Of a stretch of 64,000 nucleotides of DNA, positions 34,356 to 46,400 are shown piece by piece; position 1 is the stretch's first letter; each line of letters opens with the position of its first letter. The stretch comes from Iris pallida (taxonomy: Eukaryota > Streptophyta > Magnoliopsida > Asparagales > Iridaceae), in assembly GCA_029216955.1 (NCBI GenBank), contig JANAVB010029819.1, positions 39,076,289-39,140,288 on the forward strand, written 5' to 3'. The position numbers were made by a program, and so were the translations under genes. The notes under the pieces are model-generated. The model was not told the DNA's origin. It ran no database searches and was given only the letters and a program-made list of their open reading frames with translations.

Positions 34356-35599
34356 AAACTAATCACCCAAAGTTGGAGTGACTTTCCAAAGGCTTATTTG
34401 AAAATATGATAAACTAGAAAATCTATATGAAAAAAAACAAAATAAAATAAAAGGTTATGTCCGGTTTAAGAAATTAAGTAATCAGGAAGTTAAAGTTATT
34501 TTTTCTTTGTTGGGTAGGAACAAACTTGTGAACTATTTCTAAACTATTTTCTTGATATAAAAGTAAATATAAGGATGATGATTACTCTCAGAATCTATGG
34601 AATTGTTTTTTTTTCTTCTCCATATTCCATCCATTATTTTTATTTTTTTATGATATTATTTTGTTTTAAAATACATGTATATTATTGTTACATTGATTTT
34701 TTTTACCAACCAATGAACTTTCGTACAAGTCTTACAAAATTATCAAACTGATTAGTTAAAAAAATAGAACTGGATAATAGGACATAGTACAGCCTGTAAG
34801 AAGAAGATATTGTCCTAGGAATAATATAGTTGCATGTCGTAACATGCAACATACTCTTTGTTTTGCTATTACGAGATATAACCATTGTCCTCTATTATAG
34901 GTTTGCATGCCCGATCTAGATTAGTCATAAAAAAACTAACATTGGGTTTGTGGATAATTAGGCTCGAACATATGTTTTGCCCATTCAAGTTGGCACTCTA
35001 CCGCTAAGTTTGAGAGAGTGATCAGTAAAGTCTTTAAGGAATAGTTTGATCTGATTTGAAAGTTGTAATTGCACTTTTACCCGAAGTCTACGAGATCGAA
35101 CACTTTGAACCGATGTCTGCCTTTAATCACCGGAATATCATTGATTGATCCATATAGCATGTCGATTTAGATAAAAAAAATTCAACATTCTCAATATCTT
35201 GTCAAGGTTGAAACAAAGAGGTTGAATGTCAAAAAGAAAGAAAGAATTTTACTGAGTTGTCTGAATCTTTCGTCTAGCCGCCTCACCGCTTTGTACGCGA
35301 CCTAAGTGTCACCTTTGCTTTCTCGCATTGAACGATCACATCCAAACTAGAAAATGAAAGAGAAGTAAGATAAAACATATTATTCTTCCATTTTTTTTGT
35401 ATTATGTAGCTCTTGTAACACACCAACTAGCAGGAACAAACACAACAAAGAAGAAGTGGGGTCGACTGACCCCACTGGAATAAAAATAATTTTTTTGATA
35501 CTTACATGGTGATCCTCGTCCTCACGAAAGAAAGACCATCTGTTTCAGATTCATCTCCTCTAAGATTCCTACTCCGATATTTTTTTAAGACTGTAAAAT
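34356..35599. other. Flanking AT-rich DNA beyond element A
   Basis: No convincing gene. A SINE-like head lies at 34955-35030. A perfect 8-bp stem with a 4-base loop (GTGGGGTC-GACT-GACCCCAC) lies at 35456-35475. A strong minus-strand 5' splice consensus (CCAT|GTAAGTATC near 35502-35514) follows a 26-codon charged open stretch, which could be an orphan exon but is too short to assign. Confidence 0.5.
34955..35030 (-). mobile_element. SINE-like tRNA-derived head, minus strand
   Basis: On the minus strand, CTTAGCGGTAGAGTGCC (A-box-like, about 34993-35009) is followed by TGTTCGAGCCT (B-box-like, 34961-34971) about 21 bp further on. This is the tRNA pattern AGCGGTAGAG...GTTCGA. Ends and target duplication not identified. 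Confidence 0.45.
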
Positions 35600-35667
<68 letters not shown>

Positions 35668-35682
35668 TATATATATAAGATT
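35600..35682. repeat. (TA)n microsatellite
   Basis: An almost pure AT dinucleotide run directly before the GC-rich LINE-like segment. Confidence 0.95.
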
Positions 35683-38612
35683 GGACAGGTTTTGGAGCTC
35701 TGGTTCCCCTTCCCCGCTCCTCCTGATAATGGTAGCTTCCGCGCCCAGCCCGGCCTAGGCCGACGGAGCCCGGCCGGCTCCTCCACAGCCTCTCTCCCCT
35801 CCATCCCTCCCTTCCTCGCGCATGAAGGACCCCTTCGCCGACCTCATCGTCCTGCTCGGCCCGGCGCTCAGCCCTTCCGACCGCCACCAGGTCCCTAAGC
35901 CCGCCGCCACCGCCCTTCCTGCCTTCCCTGTCCTCCCCCGACTCTCTGACCCCCATCCTAGAGCCAACTGGACTCCGACCGGGCCTAGAAGCCGGTCCAG
36001 CGGCTCCCTCCCGGAGCCGCTGATCTAGAGGAGTCCTCCACCCCCCTCATCGGGTCCCGAGCCGCCAACTGTTACCTTTTCATATTCGATCGGGGACATG
36101 TCCTCAGGAGGCCATGTGCCCTTGGTCCCCACGCCATCTTTGGGGGACATGACGCTCTCGAGCATAGTCAAACCTATTGAGCTCCCCGGCCACGTCAAGT
36201 CCTTTGACCGTTCGGGCGCAGTCAAGCTACTTGAGCACTCGGGAGCGGTCAGGCCCTTAGAGCCCTTTGACCACTCGGGCGCAGTCAAGCTCCTTGAGCA
36301 CTCGGGCGCAGTCCGGCCCTTTGAGCCCCCTGGCCGCGTAGCCCAGTTGCCGGTATCAGCTCGTGTCTTAGGCGCAGTTCATCATTCGGGCCACGTGGTT
36401 CCGTGTGGCTGCCGCATTCCTGTTGGAGCGAGAGCTTCAGCCCTTTTTGGCATAGTCTACCCTTGTATGCCCTCTGGTCACGTGGGACTTTGTTGTTGCA
36501 GTGCACCTTATGGTGCCGGTGCATCAGCCCTCTTGGGCATCTCTGAGTCTGACGTCGTGGCCCCGACGACGGCGGGTAGAGATCCGTCCCCCTCGCGCCC
36601 TCGCCTCTCCAGCCGGGGTCCCATCTCCAAGACTCGGACACGGCCGGCAGCGCGGCGATGCCTCCCCGGGCCTGCTAGTCGTCGTCGCCGACAGGTTTCT
36701 CTCGCCGTAGGTCAGGGAGGCTCCGAGCCCCCGCGGGACACCCCCTCTCTGTCATCGGTTCAGTCCACGGTGGCATACCCCCTCATCTCGGTCCCTCCAG
36801 TCGTGCCGAGACTTGCCGGCGGCCCCGGTTGACATCCGCTCCCTCGGGTAGCTCATGTCCAACCGCCACCCCTTCCAGCTGCTTCGTCCCCCTCTCTCGC
36901 TCCTTCCCCCCCGGTGCTCAGCAAGTCAGAATGGGATTGCAGCGCTGGTCCGCAGCGGCGCACCCGCTCCATCGCGGAGGTGGCTGCTGCAGCGCCCCCC
37001 TTCCGCCCGGTGCCCATGTAGGTTCCCGTAGTAGAGGTGTGGGACGCCGGCTCTGGATCACAGTGGCGAGCCCGTGCCTCTACGGGAGTGTCTGCAATCA
37101 CTCCTTTCCCACCTCTGGATCTTCCTCCGCGACAGTTCTCCGTCCAGGGAGGCACCCCGTCGATTTTATTCTCGGAGACGGAGTGGGCTGCCCTCTCCGC
37201 CCCTTTCCATCTCGCACTGGATGGAGAGTTCTTCCCTACGAGACCTTCGGTCGCCGTGGTTCATAGCATTATCGGGAAGATGGGCTTCTCCGGTTCGATC
37301 TCGGTTGGCGTCATCGACAATCGACATCTTCTTCTCAGGCCCTGGCAGGAAGCGGACTACGTTCGACTCTGGTCTAAGGAGGTATGGACATTGGTGCAGG
37401 CCTACATTAAAGTGACTAGATGGTCACCAGACTTTGACCCAAAGCGGGCACCCGCGGTGATGCCGCTTTCAGTGGCCCTCCCCGAGCTTCCTATCGCACT
37501 CTTCGCCAAGGAGGCACTATTCCTTTTCGTGTAGTGTGTCGGCTGCCCGATTCTGGTTGACCGCGGCACAGAGATCGTCTCTTGTCCAAGCTACACTCAG
37601 GTGCTCATTGATGTTGACCTGCGCCGTCCCTCTCCCTCCCGGATTCTCATCAACTTACCAGACTTGGGCAGCATCTGGCAAGAATTGGTGATCGAACATC
37701 GCCCGGAGGTGTGCGGCTCCTGCCTCCTTCCCGGGCACGCGACCGGTCGGTGCTCCGAGCTCGCGGCCGATTTGCCCTCCGACCCGGCGGGCCGCCCAGA
37801 CGTCACCATCGAACCTTTGGCCGTTGTTGCTGGGATGTCTGTGCAGGAAGCCGTTCAGTTCACGGAAACCTGCCAGCCGACTGTGCCAGCAGTGTCGCGA
37901 GCACGCCCTCTGACGGTGGGGCCCTCTTCGGAAGGGAGGGCGATGACGCATCATCGGAGGCGGTGTCGGAAGGAGCCGATACCGTAGATCTCTATCGGAG
38001 AAGTGGCGAGGGGTACCCCGACTTTAGGTTCCTCCATCCGCCAATGTGCCCAGTCAGCTCAGTCGACTCCCCCTTCTGATAGTCCCCTTGGGATTGGTCT
38101 CAAGGCGATTCGAGACTCTCCGCTCTATCTTCGTACATACTATGAGCGGATTGCAGCTGGCGTACTCTCTCGAGACAGCCATCCTGGAGCTCGATCTCAT
38201 TCGACGCTTGCCAGCCTCGGAGTTCCCTGCCAGGATGTTGGGGGTCGAGCTTGCGTTCTATGCGGCTTAAGGCATCCAGAACAGCGACCACTCCACCCAT
38301 GAGGCCTTCCTGGCGGCCAAGCAGAGAGCTGCCTTCGCAGCATATTTTCGGGTGCTCGCTGCAGACTCCCTGGCTCCGCCGTAGCCCTTCGCGGTGAGGA
38401 TTCCCTGCTGATCCTCACCGTCGTCGAGTTGCGCCCCCTCTTCCGCTCCCTTTGCCCTTTTTGTTCCCCCATTCCCCGGTCTGTCTGGCTGGGTTGTCTA
38501 TGTCAGTAACGATTTTGGCGCCCAAAGCACACTTGTTAGCAGAGGCTTTCCTTTCTTGTGATGAATAATTTGGGGTTTTTATTAAAAATTATATATATAT
38601 ATATATATATAA
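35683..38612 (+). mobile_element. L1-type LINE derivative with ORF1 and 3' end but no ORF2
   Basis: A GC-rich plus-strand unit starts after a (TA)n run and ends with a 3' region typical of plant LINEs (GCAGAGGCTTTCCTTTCTTG, AATAAT, then TTATTAAAAATTATAT). It encodes a broken ORF1 at 36098-37987; 37990-38600 shows only short frames. No endonuclease or reverse transcriptase is present, so it is an internally deleted or non-autonomous LINE. (TA)n on both sides could hide the target duplication. Confidence 0.65.
36098..37987 (+). pseudogene. LINE ORF1 (DUF4283-type RNA-binding protein), three in-frame stops
   Basis: A single reading frame runs from 36098 to the TAG at 37985-37987, interrupted by TGA at 36830-36832, TAG at 37019-37021 and TAG at 37532-37534. 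The N-terminal third is Pro/Ser-rich with tandem HSGAVKLLEHSGAVRP units (36200-36330). Then comes a short RRTRSIAEV block like the start of LINE ORF1 domains. A DUF4283-type domain follows (about 37160-37535), with TRWSPDFDPKRA and LPELPIALF, and finally a CCHC zinc knuckle C-x2-C-x4-H-x4-C in CGSCLLPGHATGRC (about 37707-37750). In plant L1 elements this protein binds the element RNA for retrotransposition. Three stops make function unlikely. Confidence 0.8.
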
Positions 38613-38614
38613 CA

Positions 38615-38856
38615 TGTGGTGAATGCTTTCTTGTTTATTCTTCAGCCCCAAGGCTGATTTAAATAGAAGAAATACAATCAATATACATCCTTGAATCATG
38701 GAGAACTTTATTACAATCAATATCCATCTTTGAATCAAGGAGAACTTTATAGAAAGAAAAACTAAATGAAAACAGAAAATCTTCTCTAATAATAACAAAA
38801 TCTTCTCTAATAATAACTAATAGCAAGAATATAGAGAATCAAGGGATTCTCCAACA
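38615..38856 (-). repeat. 3' LTR of the truncated copia element (242 bp)
   Basis: Minus strand starts TGTTGGAGAATCCC and ends CATTCACCACA. The adjoining minus-strand tract TTGAGGAAGGG (38857-38867) is the polypurine primer. Confidence 0.8.
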
Positions 38857-38863
38857 CCCTTCC

Positions 38864-39515
38864 TCAAGTTGGTGCATATATATCTATCATGCCCAACTTG
38901 CTTATCAAATGCTCAAAGACGGGTCTTGCCAAACTTTTGGTTAAGATGTTCGCAGTTTGCTGACTAGGGGTCACCAATGGTAGACATATGATTCCAGCTT
39001 CTAATTTCCCTTTTATGAAGTGACAGTCAATCTCAATATGTTTGGTTCTATCATGCTGAACCGGGTTGTGGCCTATGCTTATGGCAGCTTTACTATTAGA
39101 ATATAACTTCAATGGAAGCTCAATTTTTATCTTAAGTTCCTCCAGGACTCTTTGAATCGATAGTCATTCACAAATACCCTGAGCCATAGCTCTAAACTCG
39201 GCTTCTGTACTGCTTCTTGTTACAACTCCTTATTTTTTGCTTCTCCATGTCACAAGATTACCCTATATAGGTACAATATCCAGAAGTTGATCTTTTGTCT
39301 GTGACTGAACCTGCCTAATATGCATCTGTGAAGATAGACACATTTCTTTCACTAGTCTTCTTAAAAAGAAATCCTTTTCGGGATTAGCCTTCAAGTATCT
39401 CAGTATTCTTTATACTGCATCAAGATGTTCCTCATAAGGAGAATGCATAAACTGACTCACTACACTGACTTAGAAGGCGATCTCATGTCTAGTGTGAGAG
39501 AAGTAAATTAGCTAT
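38864..39515 (-). pseudogene. Copia pol fragment: end of reverse transcriptase and RNase H
   Basis: The minus-strand frame carries copia signatures in order: SHTRHEIAF and SQFMHSPYEEHLDAV (about 39500-39420), RILRYLKANP, then NLVTWRSKK and EAEFRAMAQGICE. The final 82 codons (39112-38864) contain HDRTKHIEIDCHFIK and ANILTKSLARPVFEHLISKLG, ending in the stop at 38864. Family members degrade the RNA strand during reverse transcription. In-frame stops near 39465, 39415 and 39240 show it is inactive. The rest of pol was lost at the junction with the neighbouring CACTA element. Confidence 0.88.
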
Positions 39516-40110
39516 ATTGCCAAAATATGTCACAATAGCGACGCCATATGACATCGCTAAATATCAAAAATATGTCGCTAAAATAAATTGGCGACAAAAT
39601 TAGCGACGTTTTGGCAATGTCGCATAAAACATGGTCGCTAACTAGAGAAACGTTGTTGTTCGTCGCTATAGCGACGTAAGTCTGTGACGCAGCACGTCGC
39701 TAGATTTTTTCACAAGTAGAAACGTCTACCGACATTGCGTTGCTAATCTGTGACGTAAAAATTCGTTGCTAATTGTCGCTGACATTTCAACTGTTAGCGA
39801 CGTAAACTGCAAAGTTTAGCGACATTTACGACTCCATATCTGGCAATTTGGGATTAAAATGTGACCATTTTAGTGACATTTGGCAACATCTAGTGACGTT
39901 ACGATACTTGCATAATGACGTATTGATACAAACTTAGCGACAATGATAGCGATGTTGCCTGACTAAAGTTGTCGACCAGTTATATTTTCTAGTCATCGTT
40001 TTTGTGACGTTCTACGATGTTCTGATTCCGAGGTTTGCGACGTTCCGGTACACCTTAGCGACATATGCTTGCGTCGCAAAGCGTCACTAAACGTCGCTAA
40101 CTCCAAAAAC
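39516..40110. repeat. TAGCGACG subterminal repeats
   Basis: The words GTCGCTA and TAGCGAC recur many times in both orientations (for example 39536, 39554, 39608, 39673, 39798, 40044). This is the dense inverted/direct arrangement seen at the ends of CACTA elements. Confidence 0.65.
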
Positions 40111-40516
40111 TGTAAAAAAATAGAATACAGTATTCTTTTTATATAAATAACAGTTACATTATAAAGTATTGTACCTACATTTAGAGTGACAGTTTGTAAA
40201 TAATAGACCAGGAGCAACCGTCCGTAGAATTTCCTGGGTTCGTCGACCCCTTCGGTAGAACACTCAACACCGGTAAACCAATATAGAGACAAATGATAAA
40301 AATGTACTACTAATAATAAAATAAATAGAATCTAATGATCAAAAAGACAGGAAATAGCCGAGTGGATACAAATCCACTACCAAACGGCTATAAAAAGTGT
40401 TCCCGATAATATTCAACATAACATAACACAAATTGTAAGTAAGTGTATAAAATAAATACATAAAAACCCAACAATGGGTCACCAATACAAAAATGAATAA
40501 GTCTAATAAAGGTCTA
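40111..40516. other. AT-rich CACTA interior, no gene
   Basis: No ORF. It contains ATAGACCAGGAGCAACC (about 40203-40219), a relative of the repeated motif at 53120-53220 on the far side of copia E. Confidence 0.55.
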
Positions 40517-42321
40517 CTACGCCTGGTCAGGATGAGGAGGAGGAGTAGGCAGTCCCGATATCTGGGACATCAAGAACCTATACTGCGCTAGGGTCAGCAT
40601 CACCGGTGACGACTCATCAGTAGAAGGAAGTGGAGGCAGTGGAACCGCTGCAGTCGGTGTGAATGCCGATGCACGACCAGAAAGTGTCTGCTCCATGGCT
40701 AGCAGTCTAGAGTTGGTGGAATCCATAACAGCCATCAGTCTCAAAACCAGCTCGCCAATGGCCACTTACGACCCGTGTAATATATGAACGGTAAGATCCG
40801 CCCGCTCCTGCACCGCCTGAACGGCACGATCCGTCCTCTCGCCCGTCTCCCTAATGGTGCGCTCGAGCATATCAAATCATGCAGTAAGGTCCACATCGTC
40901 CGTCTAATGATCTACAATCCTCCGTAATAGCTCGTCACGCAACTCAGTAAGCTGGCGAAGGAATTCCTCCACTCGGTCCGACTTCTGTGAGGGCTGTGGG
41001 GAATACACAATGGCAAAAGGGGGCCTGGATGACTGCGTCGCCACAAGGGCACCGTAGGATCCGGTACCCTAGTGCGGACCCCTCTGAAGACCACCAACGA
41101 CGGTCATCTAGAGGTCGTCTAACGTCCGAGCTGAAGGGGGTTGCGAGATAGTACCAGTCCCTTCCTCCGCAGATGCACTAGTCATCTTACGCTCTAGCCT
41201 ACGATACACCTCTTAGAAAAGTGTGCATCTCAATGAGCATAATATTTACTACCAACCTAGTTGTTCCACGTCTATGGATGTATATTGCATATTTCTTAAG
41301 TTATACTAAAGTTAGTGACACATAAAGTAATACTTACATCGCTATGCATAGCCCGATCATCGATGAGCTTTCCGTCCTTCCGATGGGTGGCCAGGAAGAC
41401 GGTCACCATGTTGGCGTCCTCATCCATCTTTATCTGTTATAATTATTTGTTTGTCATTAAAATTAAAATTTTTATTTCTACTTTTATTAAAATAATATAT
41501 TACAGTAAAACACATACCACACAACAGAAATGTTTTATCATGGGAATCGAGCCACCACACCATTTCCCTGCCCTCGTCCTAGCCGCCTTCACCTTCTCCG
41601 ACCATTCCTTGTACCTAGGAGCATCGAATTTAGCCTTCATGGTAGTCCACTGCTCGGGCGTGATCCAACCTTGGATCGGTTTTTCGGAGCGATCTCGAGC
41701 CTTCTGGCCGTCGATCGCATCCAGGAGCAACTTGGCGGCAACGGTAGGGATTTGCTTTTTAATCGTCTCAGCCCGATGTGGTGGATAAAAATATATTTTC
41801 TATAAGAATTAAATTAGTTAGTTATATAATATACATAAAACATGATTTATACTAAAAGCAATATACTTTAGTCACATTGAAGTGGGTAAACCAGAATGCC
41901 TTCCTCTCGTCTGAGGCATCCGAATAGTTGATCCAAGGGCCCACGTAGTTGGACCTCAGAAATAGCCCCAATGCCCTCTGAACTGACGGGGGATGATATC
42001 TACATAACGATAGTTAAATTCATGAATATATATATATAAGTATATATAAATATTAACTAATTAACTTACTTTGTAGGCCTGTCGGACGAAATCTTCATCC
42101 TCGTCTCGTCCGAAGTGGCGCATGGGGGATTGCTCGGATCATATGGAGACGACGTAGGTTCGATCTTCTCTACCCCCTCCTCCGTCTCCATAATGCCGTC
42201 CGTAGGAGGAACGCTGCTGGACGGGATAGGATCAGGCCAGTAACTATCTATTCCAGGAGTACTGCCATGTACCGTCGATACAGATTAGGATTTGAGTGGC
42301 TGGTACACTGGAGTACTAGGA
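40517..42321 (-). pseudogene. Ptta/En/Spm plant transposase-associated gene (Transposase_24 type), main part
   Basis: Five exons can be followed on the minus strand with canonical borders: 42321-42070, 41999-41867, 41799-41518, 41433-41338 and 41209-40517. Joins at GTAAGT-type donors keep phase. Family signatures are SVQRALGLF and WFTHFNVTK, then ITPEQWTTMKAKFDAP, the glycine motif CGGSIPM, and VFLATHRKDGKLIDD. These match the Ptta/En/Spm plant transposase family (PF03004), the TNPA-like second gene of CACTA elements. The C-terminal exon carries Leu-rich coiled-coil-like sequence. In-frame stops (TAG at 41108-41110, further ones near 41055, 40902, 40885 and 40762, and one near 42287) inactivate it. 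Its first exon is at 52938-53061. Confidence 0.8.
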
Positions 42322-43393
42322 TGTTAGCCCATTGGTCATAGTCAAACCTGATTTTAATAATTGATCAAACTCTGTCTCGATATACAGGCTACTTAAAGAT
42401 GTTTTAGACTCTTGGATACTGCCAGAGAATAGCTATCCGATCTGTTCAAGACCAAAGCTGTGTTTGCCACTCGAGTCTGTATTTCCTTTATGCAATGTAA
42501 TTTTTATTTTTTATGGAGTCTAGGAATATATTGTACATCGAGTCGTACTGGCAAATAGGCTACCCTAAAAATGTTTTCAAAAATATCCCATGTTTTAAAA
42601 AATAGCCCCATATTTACAAAAAGCTCCTAACTGCTTAAAACTATTTCAAAAAGACGAAAAATCAATTTACAAAAATCCTGACTAAACCCTGACAGAACTT
42701 GGCCAGAGTTCGGCCCGAGTTCGACCAGAGTTCGGTTAGTGGCCGTTGTATTTTGAATGTTTGAAAACTTGGTCTCCTTGCCGTTACGAATTTTTATGAG
42801 ATTTTCTCATAGAGTTCTGTCCGAATTCTGCCCAAATTCTCCAGAGTTCTGCCTTCGAAAAACTATAAAAATAGAAGAATTTTGATCATTTCAATACACC
42901 AATTCACTTTCATCTCTTCTCTCTAAAGCCTACTATTCTATTCCAAAGAGTTCTAAGCTTTATTTTTCAAATCTCAAGCCAGTTACAATCCTCTAGTCGA
43001 TTTGTCAGTACGGTACGGTCTAGAAGCTTCAGAGTGATTGTAATCAGAGGCTTGATTGAAGAAAGACACTTCACAATTGAAGTTGGTCGAGTACTTCGTA
43101 TCAAAGCTTGCGTTTGTAGAATTTGTAAGGACTTCGTATAAAAATTTGTGGTTTATTCCATTAGTGGATTCAACTGGAAGCTAGAGTTCTTTCGACTGGA
43201 CTAGTCCTCACAAGAGGAAAACCAACATACATCGCCGCTTTTGCGTTTGCTTTCTAACCTCTGCTTTTATATTATTTATTTGTGATATATATTGTCTATG
43301 TGATCTTGCTGTTAACTTTTAAATTAGCTATATTCTGCTGCCTACTCTATTCACCCCCTCTGGAGTATTGTGCTTTACAAATTCGTTCCTATA
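42322..43393 (+). repeat. 5' LTR of element E (1072 bp)
   Basis: TGTTAGCCCATTGG...TTCCTATA. The final ACA of the 3' copy is ATA here. Matches 51875-52937 throughout. Confidence 0.94.
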
Positions 43394-43395
43394 AT

Positions 43396-43407
43396 TGGTA
43401 TTAGAGC
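43396..43407 (+). other. Primer-binding site of element E
   Basis: TGGTATTAGAGC, one change from the usual initiator Met tRNA site TGGTATCAGAGC, two bases after the LTR. Confidence 0.85.
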
Positions 43408-43483
43408 GGGTTATACAGGTAAAGAAAAGTAACATTTTATAATTTTGTCTTTCTTAACTGTTACGTAGATCACAGCACATCCC

Positions 43484-46400
43484 ATGGCAACTGTGAAGTT
43501 CACAAGTGAAGGCCAAGCCACAAATAGACCTCCTCTATTTTATGGTACAAATTATACCTATTAGAAAACAAGGATGAGTTTTTTCTTGAAATCTCTAGAC
43601 TTTGACTTATGGTCTATAGTTGTTGATGGCTATAAAAAGCCTTATCGTTTTCTTATTGAAGATGTTTTGGTTGAAAAACTACATGATAAGTATACTGACG
43701 AGAAAAAAAAGGCCAGTCTTGATGCACGTGCTATTAACACTTTATTTTATGCTTTAGACGCGACTGAATTTAACAGGGTGTCTATATGCACAACATCAAA
43801 TGAAGTGTGAAAACTTTTTAAAGTAACCCACGAAGGAACAACACAAGTCAAGGAGTCAAAGATCTGTAGACTTACGTAGGAGTATGAGGCGTTCAAGATG
43901 AAGCCAAATGAATCTGTCACCCAGATGTTTACGAGATTCCTGGATATTGTAAATCCTTTGTCATCATTAGGCAAGGATTACAGTAACCATGAGAAGATTC
44001 ATAAACTACTGCGAGCTCTCACAAAGAACTGGATTTCAAAGGCTACAACAATTATTGAAGGAAACGATCTCTCAATAATGTCTCTTGAAACACTCATGGG
44101 TAAGCTACTCACTCACGAGCTGGAACTTCAAGACATTGAAGATGTTGCACCAAAGGAGAAGTCAGACAAGTCGATCGCTTTCAAGGCTCAACATAGAAGA
44201 ACTGTAGAAGATGATTCTGACGACAGTGACTCTGACACTGAGGATCAAGCTCCTATGGTGAAAAAATTTAAGAAGTTCATGAGGTTCAACTGAAAAACAA
44301 AAGACAACAACAGCAACAACAACGATGAAGATCTTATTTGCTTTGGCTATAAGAAGAAAGGACATATGAAGAAGGACTGTCCAACAGCATCATCATCAAC
44401 TAGGAAGAACAACAGATATGATAAGAGCTACCTGAAGAAGTCTACGTTCCGAAGATATGCCAATACAAGAATATGGCATAAAAGTGAAGCTAGCGACTCA
44501 GAAGACGAGCAATCAGATGACGCTGGAAACGTATGCTTGATGGCGTACGATCAGGTAACCACTAACCCCCTGTTTGATACATATGATGATTTTACCTTTT
44601 AGTAACTAGGAGAAGTCTTTACTGACCTCTTAGGGGATTATAGAAGACTGCATAGTAAATACCAGACCTCTAAGAAGGTACTCAAATAGTACAAAGGTGA
44701 AATAGGAACACTTACCGACCTACTAGCTAAGGTTAGAAGTAGTAATTGTTCTAGTGAGGAAGGTGAGCTTTCTTCTGTTAAACTGTTATTACACGAGACC
44801 CAAAGACTATCTGAAGAGAAGGACAAGACCATTTCCCAATTAGAGGAAGACTTAATTAAAGAGAAGAAAAGTCTCCAGCAAGCTACTTTTAGAAATGATG
44901 TACTCACTGCTAAATATAGCTTGTTATATGACACCTCGAAAAAGTTGGAAATTAGGATAGAAAAACAGCCTAAAGTTGTTGCTTCCTACTTTAACATGTG
45001 TCACTTACCGAATCATCGAAACACGGTCAAACCCAACACTTTCAGACCTAACCAAACCAAATCATTACCCAAGAAGACAAATAGGCATGCATTCTTTTAC
45101 ACTAGAAAACCTAGACCTACCAATAATACACAACACTCTGCTTTCAACACTCAGTATGCTAGATGTCACTATTGTGGCACCATTAGTCATAGTTCTTCTT
45201 CATGTAGAGTTAGAAAGCTTGTTGATTTGAAAATCTGTGCATGGATACCAAAAACTACATACTAGGACCCTACAAGAAATGGGTACCAAAGTTTTCATCT
45301 GTAAATTCTTTTATAGGTGAAATGCCCTCACATTCTAGAAGCAAATAGATCCTCGACAGCGGTTTCTCACAGCACTCGACCGGTGATGCTTCATTATTCG
45401 CAACACTGTCGGAGAAGAAAGAAGAATACGTCTCCTTCGGCAATAATTTAAAAGGGTACATAATTGGTATTGGTAATATTGGTAAGGCTCCCTACCCTGT
45501 GATTAAAGATGTCTGTCTAGTTACCGAGTTAAAACATAATCTGCTCAGCATAAGTCATTTAGCTGATCACGGTTATGGTATTAACTTTGTCAAAGACAAA
45601 TGTACTATAGTTGATAGCTCAACTGGTAGTGCTATATTTGAAGGTATCAGGGAAGACAATATATATGTTTTCTATCTGTTAGAAGTTGCTAATAAAGCAG
45701 GTAGATGCTTGATGGCCAAAAGTGGTGAGTGTCAACTATGGCACATGAGACTCGATCATGCAAACCTGGACTGAATTTCAAGACTATCCACAAAGAAGCT
45801 GGTACGAGGCTTACCAGATATTTCTTTCAAGAAGGATAAGGTATGTAGCGAATATAAAAAAAACAAAGCTACCCGATCCGCCTTTAAGCCCAAGAACGCT
45901 GTAAGTACCACTAGACCTCTACAATTGTTGTATATAGATTTATTTGGACCTAGTAAAATAGCTAGCCTAGGTGGTAAGTTATATGCATTTGTAATAGTAG
46001 ATGATTTCTCTAGATACATGTGGGTATATTTTTTTGCACGCAAGAACGATACATTATCAGAATTTGTCACCTTTTGCAAGAAGGTTCAAAATGAAAAAGG
46101 TTTCATGATCACTCGTATTCGAAGCGATCATGGCGGCGAACTTGAGAATGTTGTGTTCAAGCAATTTTGTAACACACACGGTTATTTGTATGAATTCTCT
46201 TGCCCTAGGATTCTACAACAAAATAGAGTTGTGAAACGTAAGAACAGGACTCTATCCGAAATGGCTAGAGTAATGTTAAATCAGTTTAGTCTACCTAAAT
46301 ACCTATGGGTTGAAGCTGTAAATACAGCGTACTATGTTCTCAATAGGGTTCTAATTCAACCTATATCAAAGAAGACTCCCTATGAATTATGGTTTGATAG

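Larger units (their letters stand above)
38615..39515 (-). mobile_element. 3' end of a Ty1/copia element, minus strand
   Basis: It comprises a 242-bp 3' LTR, a polypurine tract and the RNase H end of pol. Upstream pol, gag and the 5' LTR are missing; the sequence changes to CACTA subterminal repeats at about 39515. The LTR abuts the LINE tail on its other side. Confidence 0.85.

Noticed and set aside
35502..35804. 100-codon minus-strand frame including Tyr/Ile repeat
   Set aside because: Most of it translates a (TA)n run; only the final 26 codons before a splice-like site look non-random, too little to call a gene.
41315..41788. 157-codon plus-strand frame
   Set aside because: Shadow of the minus-strand Transposase_24-type exons.
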